From positions 42,501 through 87,707 of the forward strand of contig JABUQX010053355.1 of the NCBI GenBank assembly GCA_015478945.1: 45,207 nt of DNA, written 5' to 3'. Within the stretch, counting starts at the first letter, position 1. Each line of letters opens with the position of its first letter. The notes below the pieces were generated by a model. The model was not told the origin of the DNA and made no database searches. It was given only the letters and a program-made list of their open reading frames with translations. This DNA is from Trachelipus rathkii. Its lineage: Eukaryota; Arthropoda; Malacostraca; Isopoda; Trachelipodidae. The position numbers were made by a program, and so were the translations under genes. Shown here piece after piece: positions 12,001-21,850 of the stretch.

Positions 12001-13000
12001 CAGCCGTTGAAGAAAATTTTGAAATTTTTGGACCGAAGAGTATGTTCGCAAATTGTTCCGATGAATTTTTCTGATCTATCTGACCATGACCGTTTTAACG
12101 CATTTTGTTCCATTTGTGCTTACGACGGCGCTCGCTTCGGTAAAGCGTATGCTTACACAAGTTTTAGCAACGAAATTTCGTTGCAAGAACCGTCCGCGAT
12201 TTATTTCTTTCCGAAATTTTAACTTTTTGTTTACAACAAAATTGGAATCAGCTGTTATGATGAAGCCTACGTGGATTTTAAAAAAACATAAATAAAAACA
12301 TTATTCACTGTATATCATGACACATAAATGAACCAAGAAAACAGCCAACCTTTGGAGTTTATCCGGTTCCATTTGGAAAAGAAATTATATTTATGATTTA
12401 TTTTGTGAATAAAACATTGATCTATTCAAACATGCCTACCATGACCATTGATCAATTCAAACATGCCTACCACGCCGCCATTTGACATTTTTTACGATTA
12501 TGCGCAAAGTTTGACAAAAATGAACGCAAACTCAAGCATTTCTTAAGTTTCGTAAGCACAAATGCAAACGCGAAAACGAATTTACAATATAGCTGTTTTC
12601 GTTTTTGCATTTGATCTTACGAAACTTAAGAAATGCTCGAGTTGGGCTCGTTTTTGTCAAACTTAGGACAAAATCGTACAAGAGAAATGCCAGACATTTA
12701 GGACGTGCTTCACGCAAATGTAAACAAACTATGGCGGCGTGGTAGGCCCGTTTAAATTGATGAATATTTCATTCAATAAACATGGGCTTCATCACAACAG
12801 CTAATTCCAATTGTTTGTAAACAAAAGTAAACTTCGTATGAAATAAATCGCGGTCGTTTTTGCAAGAAATTCATGCTAAAATTGTGTAAGCATATCTTAC
12901 CGAGTGCACAATTGACAAAACGGTCTATCTCAGATAGATCAAGAAATTATCGGACAAATTGAGGATATGCTCTTCAAATTCAAAAATTTTCACTGCTGCT
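12001..13000. repeat. Large imperfect foldback (inverted repeat)
   Basis: The left arm (about 12001-12577) and right arm (about 12594-13000) are inverted copies, with a 16-base loop at 12578-12593. Near the loop the arms match closely: CTTAAGTTTCGTAAG (12542-12556) against its reverse complement near 12617-12632. Farther out, matches include TGATCTATCTGA (12072-12083) against TCAGATAGATCA (12928-12939), CCGCGATTTATTTC (12191-12204) against GAAATAAATCGCGG (12840-12853), and CAGCTGTTATGATGAAGCC (12249-12267) against the segment near 12787-12801. The left arm carries about 150 extra bases (around 12280-12440). Open frames in the arms are short and resemble nothing known. It could be a foldback transposon or an inverted duplication. 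Confidence 0.85.
12415..12476. repeat. 31-bp tandem duplication inside the left foldback arm
   Basis: Two adjacent 31-base units (12415-12445 and 12446-12476), both beginning CATTGATC and containing ATTCAAACATGCCTACCA. They differ at three or so positions. The right arm has only one counterpart. Confidence 0.8.
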
Positions 13001-13059
13001 TCGTAAAGAAGTCTACAGCTAGCCTTTTCCTACCTCCAAAATTAAAAAAACTTCCTGGA

Positions 13060-13740
13060 TGTTGTTTAAACAATTATTCTTCTTTTCTTTTTTTTTTTTT
13101 CTTTTTTAATTTTCATTGTAGCCTACTCTTTGTGGCATTTTTGAAAATAACGTAATTAAAATTTTTTTATAAAAATATTAGTCGTTTCCTTCAAATTTTT
13201 TTTTACCACAATCAATGTACTTGCTTCTTTAATATGATTCCTTAATACAACAAACTTCTGTGACAAGAGCAAGAAAAATTAAATTTGGTTTAAGTTTTGG
13301 CGGCAACAATTTGAAATAAATAAAAAAATGGATTACCAATATATACCATCTTCGAGAAAAATAATTGATTATTTACATTCAGGAGTTTGAAAGTACTCAT
13401 TGATTCCTTTTTATTTTTCTATTTGATATATAACGAACTTATAATTATGATATATGTATATTTTTTATCAACACTATATATTATATAATATATATATATA
13501 TAATCATTAGTTAATATATATTATATTATTATAATTCTATATTATATTATAATAATATTGTATAATGTAGACTGCAAATTGTTGCCTTGGTATCAGTTAA
13601 TTATATAGGTATTCTTATGCAAAAATTTTAACCGATCATCTCTGATACTATCTTAACTATCATTTTGTGATACTCGATTACCATGATTATTCCTATGGTG
13701 CATCACGGTAATATATTATACGCTTGTTAAATATATAATA

Positions 13741-13771
<31 letters not shown>

Positions 13772-13870
13772 TATAATATATAATACTATAATATTTATAT
13801 ATATATTTATAAATATATTATTACTTAGTTTTATATTAATTAATTATATATATATAGTATATATGAATAT
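13060..13870. other. AT-rich spacer with TA microsatellites
   Basis: Poly(T) near 13087-13110, unique AT-rich sequence to about 13440, then TA repeats (13440-13560 and 13730-13870). No gene seen. Confidence 0.5.
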
Positions 13871-14763
13871 AGTGGCCCAGCGCATTGGAACCCCTGGTTA
13901 GGGACACCATGCTCGGACTCACTATTTCCACATGATGACTTATTGCCATTTAGTTTGTACATATGCACTGTTTTCTAAATTCCACAAATCACTTTTTTAA
14001 TCCAATCATGTACCACTCCACCTATAACCCATTGCAATAACTTCTTCTAGGGCAGTCCTATGTTGGGGGAACCTTATTGTAAAGCTCTGCTGGTCGAAGT
14101 AATAATATAATATTCAACTGGATTCTTCTTGGTCAACGCAGTCCAGTAATGTATTCCAATAAATTATATAAAAGTTTGTCTGACATGACCTTACCCTTTC
14201 CTAAAAAATCATGCCTGTGTGGAGTCTATATCAAAATCTTGTTCTCTCTTCCTCAAATATTTTCTCTATTTTTGTAAATCTTCTGAATACTTCTCAATAT
14301 ACTTTATCTATCTCTATGTATGTATGTATATGTTTCTGTATTCTTTTTAATAGTATTATTTCTCAATTTTATTTTTTCTTATTTTATCTCTTTTTTTTTT
14401 CTATATTATATTTTGTGTTTCATTCTATATTCGATTGTTGTCTTGGCTCCTTCCGTCTCTCTTTTCTGTATCTTTTGTACCAAATCACCAAATGTTTAGA
14501 TTGCTTAAAAATCAAATACAGTGCCTTTGCAAGCTGCTACTACTCACCACAATTTTTCTATATAAAGTTAAGCCATTATAATAGTTAATGTTCTAGGAGT
14601 AGAAACATTTTTTTTTTTGAAATTTTATAAATGTGCTTACAATTGATCATTTAAGTTACTAAAAACTCCAAGAACTTTTAATTACTAAATGTTCTGCTAT
14701 TCTTGAATGTTAACTTTTTGTGATAATAAAATTTGATCCCTTAATTTGTAAAATTTTATATAG
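13871..14763 (+). other. Sequence upstream of the TFIIB-like exons
   Basis: Mixed sequence that would contain the upstream intron, first exon or promoter of the TFIIB-like gene. I could not identify a start codon or first exon. The 125-codon open frame at 14211-14588 is Phe/Leu/Ser-rich and follows the pyrimidine composition; it resembles no protein. The branch/acceptor region at 14730-14763 ends TTTTATATAG, a plausible 3' splice site. Confidence 0.4.
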
Positions 14764-14874
14764 GAGACCCCTTGAAAACACAATTTGTTGCCCAGAACAT
14801 CCAGAAGCACCTCTTGTTGATGATGACAGAAGAGGAGATCAAATTTGTTTTGAATGTGGATTAGTTGTTGATGG
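14764..14874 (+). CDS. TfIIB: TFIIB-like gene, zinc-ribbon exon
   Basis: TFIIB is the general transcription factor that bridges TBP at the promoter and RNA polymerase II; its N-terminal zinc ribbon docks on the polymerase. This exon encodes that ribbon in about 37 codons. The four zinc ligands are present: C-PE-H, then 15 residues later C-FE-C, followed by GLVV, as in animal TFIIB (C-x2-H/C ... C-x2-C-GLVV). The acidic-basic segment VDDDRRGD between them also fits the family. The exon is bounded by ATAG at 14763 and by GTAAGG at 14875, and ends after two bases of a Gly codon that the next exon completes. No initiator Met is visible, so at least one coding exon lies upstream. Confidence 0.85.
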
Positions 14875-15512
14875 GTAAGGTATTTTTTTCTTCCTAATTG
14901 TTATTAGCAATTATTTTTAAGATCCATTTGATCTTACTTAACATCCGCCCTTAGAATTTTTTTTGTAATGTTGTTTAAGAGCTTAATTTTATCTGTGGTT
15001 TACCTTTTTATTTATTTTATTGTTTTGATATAATTTAAAAATTTTGACTTTCTTTCGTCACGCAATTTTTTTTTTTTTTTTTTTTTTTTTAACTCCTCTT
15101 ATTTTTGTTCATTGTTTATTAGTAAATTGTATCGAGATTTGAGTAACTTATTTTAGAATTGAGTAAATTTTGAAAAGTTTAATAATATAAATATTATGTA
15201 ATATTCTTTTACCTAAAAATTCAAAATATGTAGGTTTATATTCCAATTGTAGAAATGTGGATATTTTTGTAACACGTTTAAAGTGGAAAATGTCAATTTC
15301 TTAGCATTGATCTGCATAATTTTCATTATTTAAATATTTATAGTAATGACTCATTTTACATTTAAAATTTACAGTAATGCCACTATTTACATCTTAAAAT
15401 ATCAAACTTGTCTATATTTATAAGCATTAACTATTTTTTTTTTCATCTTTAAACCACTTTTTAATTTCAAAAAGAAGTGGAAATTTTTAATTTTGCTTTT
15501 ATCATCTCTTAG
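14875..15512 (+). other. Intron 1 of the visible TFIIB-like gene
   Basis: A GTAAGG...TCTCTTAG intron of 638 bases, AT-rich, with a long poly(T) near 15067-15090. I searched it in all plus frames for the expected B-reader coding segment (core SEWRTF) and found none. Confidence 0.7.
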
Positions 15513-15657
15513 AGTAATAGTAACAGATGTCGATCCTTCTCGAGTTGGTGGACCTGGAAACCATCTATTACAATACAATGATCTCAGTACGATAATTGAA
15601 CCTGCTGCAGGTTCATCATCATCCTTCAGAGTTAGTAAATATCCAAATAGAAGATCT
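15513..15657 (+). CDS. TfIIB: TFIIB-like gene, linker exon (B-reader missing)
   Basis: Encodes 48 codons that match the linker between ribbon and cyclin fold of animal TFIIB: VDPSRVGGPGNHLL, DLSTII, a Gly/Ser stretch, then KYPNRRS, which corresponds to KYQNRR in insects and vertebrates. It joins the previous exon in phase (GG + A, Gly). The joined protein runs CGLVVDG then VIVTDVDPSRVGG, so about 14 residues that normally lie between (including the near-invariant SEWRTF of the B-reader) are absent. The 5' end is set by TCTCTTAG and the 3' end by a consensus GTAAGT at 15658. The fragment is closer to arthropod than vertebrate sequence at VDPSRVGG and STII. It could be a diverged paralogue, a decaying copy, or a gene whose missing part was lost in assembly. 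Confidence 0.85.
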
Positions 15658-15758
15658 GTAAGTAGATTGAATAGAAATTTTTAGTGTTATATTTTTATTT
15701 GTCGATCTGAAAAATTTTTTTTTTTTTTTTGTTTTTTTTTTCATTCTACTTTGTTTAG

Positions 15759-15869
15759 ATTAGCAGTTCAGACAAAGTATTGTTCCGTGCACTTGAAAAT
15801 ATCAAAGATACGGCAGGCAGAAGAAATATTCTGACAGTTGTGGACAGAGCAAATGTTTTATTCAAAGTG
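15759..15869 (+). CDS. TfIIB: TFIIB-like gene, first cyclin-repeat exon
   Basis: Thirty-seven codons beginning ISSSDK, matching the start of the first cyclin repeat of TFIIB (MSSSDR in most animals), and continuing through ALENIKDTAGR to VVDRANVLFKV, which corresponds to IVDRTNNLFKQV. This repeat contacts TBP and DNA. The exon starts after a poly(T)-ACTTTGTTTAG acceptor and can end at GTG|GTAGGT (15869/15870). The reading frame is kept through all three exons. Residues differ from the highly conserved animal consensus at many places, which suggests a divergent paralogue. The exons for the rest of the first and for the second cyclin repeat are not found downstream, where a LINE relic follows at 16030. 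Confidence 0.85.
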
Positions 15870-15945
15870 GTAGGTTTGTTTTATATATTCTGACAGTTGT
15901 GGACAGAGCAAATGTTTTATTCAAAGTGGTAGGTTTGTTTTATAT
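15826..15945 (+). repeat. Exact 59-bp tandem duplication of the exon end and splice donor
   Basis: Positions 15826-15884 and 15885-15943 are identical; the identity extends two bases more. Each unit holds the last 14 or so codons of the TFIIB-like exon from CTGACAGTTGTGGACAG, plus GTG|GTAGGT and the first bases of the intron. The gene therefore carries two identical candidate 5' splice sites 59 bases apart. Use of the second would not keep the reading frame. Confidence 0.95.
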
Positions 15946-16029
15946 GTTTTTAATCCATATTTATTGGTTTTAATCTCCCTTTAGACTTTTTAAATGTATA
16001 TATTTTTCTTCTTTCTTCCCCATGGATCC

Positions 16030-16885
16030 CCACAGACTGATGGGGTAGGCAAAATGCACCAGAAGCAGAATATTTAAGTAGAAGAACATGACCTAAATCA
16101 AAAAAGAAAGCCCCTCCACAACCTCTTCTTTTTACACTTGAATTTTAAGCCCGTTGGATCCAAAAATTCACCCTAGATCTTCACAACACTGCAACAGGCC
16201 CCACTATGGTTCACCCCCCCACCTGCAGGCCCACAACCATGCCTCCTCACAAAACCCCGCTATTTACTCCTATTGCATGCTCCATTCTTTTCACTTGTGC
16301 TAAATTCATTTTCCTTTCCTTCAAACACTCTTTTACTGACTCGATCCACTTTTTCTTTGGTCTCCCAGTCAGACGCTTCCAGCACACTCACCACTATACA
16401 CCTGCTTAACCAACTGACTATCTTCCATTCTTTTCATATGACCAAACCACCTTAATACACACTTTCCATATTTTATCAATATTTTTCTCACCTAACACGC
16501 TCCTAAGATTATCCATCTGATGAACAGACTGCACCTTTGATCGATCTATGCCTCTTATTCCACACAATAGTTTCACTACTATTCAATAAACCAGAAACAA
16601 ATACCTTCATGCAGAACACTAGCTCACTCAAAGCTTAGTCCCTTTGCATTCACCAAAGATTTAATTACATCAGCCACCTTCCCACTGCTAACAACTTTTC
16701 TATTACACACTCCATCATCTGTTCCTTTTTCATCCAACATATAGCCTAAATATTTATACTCGGATACTTGTTTCAGTTGTTACCATCCGACATGATTTCA
16801 CACTGCAACTCTCCTCACCTACTACATTTGCTTTCAAACCCCTGCTTTTACGCACAGTGCTAAACCACTCTGCCAATCCTCTGAA
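16030..16885 (-). mobile_element. LINE (family B) 3' half, broken
   Basis: On the minus strand this reads as the C-terminal half of a non-LTR retrotransposon polyprotein. In order from 16885 down: SEYKYLGYMLDEKG (about 16730-16775), VSSGKVADVIKSLVNAKGLS (about 16640-16700), ASVLHEG (about 16605-16630), a decayed middle, CVLRWFGHMKRMED (about 16420-16462), then QVYSGE and a basic tail with K-DRVSK. These are the post-palm and C-terminal motifs of the family also seen at 41150-42180. Several frameshifts and stops are present. The catalytic domain is missing. It sits about 85 bases after the duplicated TFIIB-like exon, in the opposite orientation, so it lies in that gene's next intron or marks where the gene was truncated. 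Confidence 0.72.
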
Positions 16886-16999
16886 ACTCCACTAGAGTTG
16901 TAAATTTTTTTTTTTTTTTTTTTTTTTTTTTGCGTAAAATACTTTTATACACAATTTTACTAAATATGATATATATATATATATTGATATAGTATATAG

Positions 17000-17034
<35 letters not shown>

Positions 17035-17085
17035 TATTATAATATTATATATATATATATATACAGTACATCTTCTACTGACCCT
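16886..17085. repeat. Poly(T) and TA microsatellite
   Basis: A run of about 30 T at 16902-16931, then TA repeats at 16970-17065. The poly(T) could be a poly(A) tail of a minus-strand insertion, but no element body is recognised next to it. Confidence 0.7.
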
Positions 17086-17885
17086 GGGCCCATCCTTTAA
17101 TTTGGAGGGACCATGACACTAGCTTCCAGGAAAGGCCGGGCTCCGCTCCGGGACGGTTCCAAAGGTCGACGGAGAGAGAAAATAGAGAATCGACGTGGGG
17201 TACGTCAGAAAAGGAGAGCAGAGGCGCATCCCCGAAGGAAGGTGATCTATGTATCTTTTGAAGAAAAATTGTGACATTGTTCTAGTTTGGAAATCTACAT
17301 ATTAATATTGCCATTGAGTTTTAGGTGGTGACCTGATTCTGCTGACTAAACCGAGGCGAGAGGTCCATTTGGCCCTCTTCTGCAACTTGACTTTTTTCGC
17401 TCCAACCTAATGCTCAGGTGTTATGTTAGCTGTTTAATTAATTGTACTTATTATCAACTTAATTTTGTGGTGTTATTGCTCTTAGTTAGTGTTTCATTAA
17501 AAGATGTTAATTTGAAAGAGTAATTAATTATCTATCAACAATTTGCAAAGAATATATTGTCCAGAAAGAAATATTAAACATGTTCATTAAAATTGCTTTT
17601 TTTTTATCCTTAAATAATACTTATCTCTTTCTTCTTAACTGGCACTTGCTTTCCTAAATTTAGAAATGGAAAAGAATTTTGAAAATGGCTATGAAAATGG
17701 AAATGAGAGTGCTTATTTTTTCTTTAATTTCAAAATTTTACATCTTATGAAACTAAAATGAATGTCAACTACTACTATTTAGCGTTTTAAAAAGATTATT
17801 ACTAAAAATAGCAAAAGAACAAATGAAAAAGACAAATTAATATTCTATAATCAATGCTATTATAATGTTTTGATGCACACACGAC
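17086..17885. other. Unassigned sequence
   Basis: A moderately GC-rich patch (17090-17240) followed by AT-rich unique sequence. I looked for further TFIIB exons (for example a segment like ACLYIACRQ) and saw none. Nothing else recognised. Confidence 0.45.
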
Positions 17886-17889
17886 TTCT

Positions 17890-19030
17890 CATTGAGGGGA
17901 AAAGATCAACATCAATTTGCTCTCGAGGAATTGATTCATCTCAGAATTGTCAGAACTGAGGAAGGTAAAGAAAATTTTAAACAAAATATCGGAAGCGGCA
18001 AGAAAAAGTGCCATATACATCTCCGCAAATTTAAAATAAACTCATTGTCCTATTCTGGTCGGTATATCGAATATATTAAGGATGCATAGAAAACTTATAT
18101 CTCCAGTATAATGTCTGATAAGAGCAACGATATATCAGGAAAGATGCAGCTCTCCATTGAAGTTTGATTTTTTAACGAGCAAAAAGAAATATTCATAGTT
18201 TCTCGTGTTTGTGGAATTGGTTGCAATGGACATTCTATAACTAAAGCAGCTACGATAGATAACTTTTTACAGAGTGAAAAAGGTTGTGAGGTAAATAAAT
18301 GTGTTGGATAGGACTATGATGGTAGGGAATGACGATAGCGCTCAAAACATTTTTCGAGAAAATCATAAGAAACCGCTTTTCTTTTACTATGCAAGTCAAA
18401 AAGTGAACTTTATCATGAACGATTTGAATTGTATCTCAAGCATACGTAAGGCAGTTTCTACGGCAAAGTACATAATCAACTTCTTTCATGAAACTGTTCT
18501 TTAAAGTGGGTATTCCAAAACATCGCAGTGCTCTGTTAGAAATGTTGGTCTCATAAAATAGAAAGAGGTATTGCCATATTCAGGGAAAATTTTGTTGGCA
18601 TCGTCCAATGGCTGCAGAGGTTATCAGAAGATGCTAACAATGCAGCGAGGAAAGTTGATGTTCAACTACACCTAAGTAGTCCGCGTTACTGGAATCTGCG
18701 AAAAATGCTTTACAGCCAAAAAACAGTATTCGAATCACATAAGAAAATACTAATAGTAGTGAAAGATCATCATGATGCTATAGCCGCTGTTGGGAGTTGC
18801 CCACATAGCTACTGAGAGCATTGGAGTAAACCAGCAGATGCCAAGATTCTTACGACAGCAACAGCACCGTTCAAATCCTCTAGTCTCAACTATAATGAAT
18901 CCTGGAAAACAATGTTCTTTACCCATTTCTTAGACTCTGTTAGAGTTTCTCTGTAGCAGCAATTTTCTGATGAATAGTTACCCTCCCTCTCATTTTTGAA
19001 ACTACACCCTTTTATAATGTTAGACATGCA
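17890..19030 (+). pseudogene. hAT-type transposase relic (DUF4371-like)
   Basis: A decayed plus-strand copy of the hAT-family transposase found in many animals as zinc-finger MYM-like proteins. Family motifs appear in order across frames: HLRIVRTEEGKENFKQ (about 17940-17990); SDKSNDISGKMQLSIEV (18113-18165), which corresponds to the DE-T-DIS--EQLSI box around a catalytic Asp; IDNFLQSEKG...NKCVG and DYDG (18255-18320); SQKVNFIMNDLNCIS and INFFHETVL (18395-18505); KVGIP (18506-18521); VKDHHDA (18760-18780); and QQMPR-RQQQHRSNP (18830-18880). Stops and frameshifts interrupt it at least six times, so it is inactive. No terminal inverted repeats or 8-bp target duplication could be fixed. It belongs to a different hAT subfamily from the relic at 37090-38300. 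Confidence 0.72.
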
Positions 19031-19600
19031 GTTGGAAGATTTTAGAGAAAAAAACACACAGTTTTTCTACTTATTATAACTTAAACAATTTTTATATTGA
19101 AGCTCAAGCGCTAAGCTACAGACTACCCTAGAGTGGATAACGGCGCAGAATTGTGTGCTGAGTGTGAATAAGAAGCAGACAGTTTAAGGAAATTTGAGAG
19201 AAATAGCAGGATACGCATACAAGACATAAGAGATATTCTTTCGCTGCACGAAAGAAAAATAAGGTCACATTTTTCTGCACAAATATACTGGTTCAAGGCC
19301 GGTACCAGACGAACACAACTTATACGACAAGATCATCCAATTAGAGAATATGTAATGAATATATGTGAAAATCTATACACTGGCTGATGGAGTTAAGCCC
19401 ATGTAAGTCTCTGGGAACTTTCTCAGCGGCCTGCAATGCCTTGACGTTATGCACAGAAAAATGAGTGGTCTGGAGAAACAAGTCAGGCCTGGAAGGAAGC
19501 CCGTATACTAGGAAAATCGATCCACAAAGCTGTGATCTGAGCGCGCTTATCCATGGGCTTGTAAGTATAATACCTATATTATAGTATATACATATAATTC
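19031..19600. other. Unassigned sequence after the hAT relic
   Basis: Unique sequence without recognisable coding content. It may include the eroded 3' end of the hAT element. Confidence 0.4.
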
Positions 19601-20150
19601 TTAAAGTGAGATACTTGCATCTTTTATATAATAATCACGATGGTAGTATATAAGTAGTTAAAGAGAGGTAGAGTATGGATATATATATAGTATTTGTATA
19701 TATATTAATATATAGTATACTGAAGTATATTATTATATATATATAATATATATATCTAGTATATACAGAGTAGTATATATATTATAATATGACTATATAA
19801 TAATTATATATATATATATAGATAGATATATAATATAGGTTATATATATATAAGTAGATATACTATAGTAAGTAGTTAGGTTATATATATATATATATAG
19901 TCGCGGACTCTCGCTTTGTATTATTTATGTTAAGTAGTATTATGTATGTGTAATAATAGATAATATTGATGTTGGAAAAATCTATATATTGAAAAAAAGA
20001 AATATTATGATATATATAACTATATATAAGTTTATATAAATATAGGATATTATATATATATTATATATATATATATATATAGTATATTATATTATATAGT
20101 ATTAGTATATATATAGATATAATATATATATGTATATATACCATATAATA
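19600..20150. repeat. Degenerate TA-rich array
   Basis: TA repeats with frequent G and C interruptions, unlike the cleaner arrays before 8 kb. No gene. Confidence 0.8.
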
Positions 20151-20265
20151 TACAAAAGCCATGATAAAAGAAAGCTTTTGTGAATCATCTTCCTAGTACT
20201 GCTTCTTCCAGCCTCTTTTTCTCCAGAACCATTTTTCTGTGCATTTTTCTTTTATCATGTTTTTG

Positions 20266-20267
<2 letters not shown>
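20151..20267. mobile_element. Short MITE-like element inside (TA)n
   Basis: A 117-base insert bordered on both sides by TA repeats. Its ends are inverted copies: TACAAAAGCCATGATAAAAG at 20151-20170 against the reverse complement of CTTTTATCATGTTTTTGTA at 20249-20267, with one mismatch and one indel. The centre is CT-rich. Short length, terminal inverted repeats and TA borders fit a non-autonomous DNA transposon (for example of Tc1/mariner type, which targets TA). Confidence 0.65.
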
Positions 20268-20297
<30 letters not shown>

Positions 20298-20627
20298 TTA
20301 TATATAATATATGTTATATATATATATATATATATATAATAGGTATATATATAGATATTTAAGCTGTTATACTACTACTACTAATAAGGTAGTAGTATAA
20401 GTAATATATATATATATATAAAATAATTGTAATATATATATATATATATAAATAAGATATATTAGGTATAATACTCTAATAATGAGCGCGCTAGTATTGC
20501 ATACTATATGTACTAATATGATGAGTATTATATTAATGTATATAGATATAATATATATATATAATATATAGGTATATATAAGTATATATTAAAAAAAGCA
20601 TTGCGATAAGAGAAAATCAAAATTTTA
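20268..20627. repeat. TA-rich array
   Basis: TA repeats with a short TAC/TAG trinucleotide patch near 20370-20400. No gene. Confidence 0.8.
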
Positions 20628-20764
20628 TTGAAAAACACCTCTAAAGTATTTTCCACCTGCTGGGAATCGAACCTGGTGGTTAAACACAAACGCGTATATC
20701 TGCTAAGGATCCTGGGTTCGATTCCCAGCAAGGTGAAAATATTTTAGGGGTGTTTATTTTTCAA
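20628..20764. repeat. Foldback with tRNA-like B boxes on both strands
   Basis: The left arm (20628-20673) and right arm (20715-20764) are inverted copies with a few indels, separated by about 41 bases. Each inner arm end contains a perfect RNA polymerase III B-box-like word, GGTTCGATTCC, reading outward from the centre on each strand. The right arm word lies in GCTGGGTTCGATTCCCAGC-like context, resembling a tRNA T arm with a paired stem. No full tRNA cloverleaf can be drawn. It may be a tRNA-derived SINE folded back on itself or a MITE. Confidence 0.65.
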
Positions 20765-20780
20765 TACATATGATATAATA

Positions 20781-20819
<39 letters not shown>

Positions 20820-21090
20820 ACTATTATATATATATATATATATATAAGTAGTATAAATTATACTAATATTATAATATAAATATATTATCATATGTATATA
20901 TATAGTATATATATACTATATATATAATATATATATATAGATATATATATATTTATATATAATATAAGTTAATATATATTATATATATTATAATATACTA
21001 TACTATTATATACTGCAGGTATTTGTAATATATATATATATATATAACTATAATATAATATATATATTGGTATGTATATATAAGTTATGT
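20765..21090. repeat. TA-rich array
   Basis: Degenerate TA repeats; no gene. Confidence 0.8.
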
Positions 21091-21094
21091 AGTC

Positions 21095-21420
21095 TTTATG
21101 AGGCTCACTATTACGCTCAGTTTGTCTAGAGGGCATTCTCCGCTTGCAAGCGAGAGGCCCAGAGGTTCGAGACACTGGTGGTAGCGAGAGAACGCGAGCT
21201 ATTCTCTATAAACTCAACTGTAGCTTCGTCTCACTCAGACGTTTACATGGGGTGAGTACAATTGGTGGTCGTTCCTCCTGCCTACTACAATGGGAAAGCT
21301 TCCCGCATCCGCCGATAGGCCTGGCCAGCCCAGCGGACATGATCGTTAGGCGTCCCCGTGGAACCCCAGGACAATTTCTTCGATGGGTCCCGACTGACAG
21401 GATCGCCTGACTTCTGGGGA
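21095..21420 (+). mobile_element. Probable SINE with tRNA-Ala-like head
   Basis: A balanced-composition insert between TA arrays. Its start (about 21110-21175) resembles a tRNA-Ala(TGC): GCTCAGTTTGTCTAGAGGGC in D-arm position, then CGCTTGCAAGCGAGAGG, whose stem encloses a TGC anticodon, then a B-box-like AGAGGTTCGAGAC. Loop and stem mismatches show it is not a working tRNA. The following 240 bases would be the SINE body. No poly(A) or simple-repeat tail is clear, apart from the TA repeat that follows. Confidence 0.5.
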
Positions 21421-21850
21421 GGACGGTTTATATATGATTAGATATATATATGTATATAGCTTATTACCTTGATATATATAAATATATAGTAATAAAAATA
21501 ATTAGTATAGGTACTATATATATTATATTATATATATATAATATATATATTTTATTAGTATGGTAGTATATTAATATTATACTATTATATATATATATAT
21601 ATATTAGTTATATAGAGCGCAAGGACGGGCATGCAAACTCGCGGTAGCCTTGTATGAGCTCATTCACGAGAGAGACCTGTAGCGGGAGACTATAATCAGA
21701 TGGCGACGTGACGTACGCGATAAGTCAGGTGAATGCAACCAGTATATATCTATATAAAATTAATTATATTTAATATTTAAATATTAATTTATTATATATT
21801 ATAGATAATATATAATATATTATTATAATCTATATATTATTAGTATTAGT
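21421..21850. repeat. TA-rich arrays with a short unique insert
   Basis: TA repeats at 21425-21610 and 21740-21850, with about 125 bases of unassigned balanced sequence between. Confidence 0.7.

Noticed and set aside
11974..12295. Two overlapping frames in the left arm of the foldback, one with NRPRFISF shared with the other arm
   Set aside because: The shared residues reflect DNA similarity between the arms; stops in the second arm and lack of homology argue against a gene.
14211..14588. 125-codon open frame upstream of the TFIIB-like exons
   Set aside because: Phe/Leu/Ser-rich translation that follows the pyrimidine bias; no homology and no splice link to the next exon.
16206..16455. Plus-strand frames of 60-67 codons
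   Set aside because: They are the antisense of the LINE B relic.
20690..20740. Possible tRNA gene
   Set aside because: Only the T-arm part is tRNA-like; no D arm, anticodon arm or paired acceptor stem can be built.
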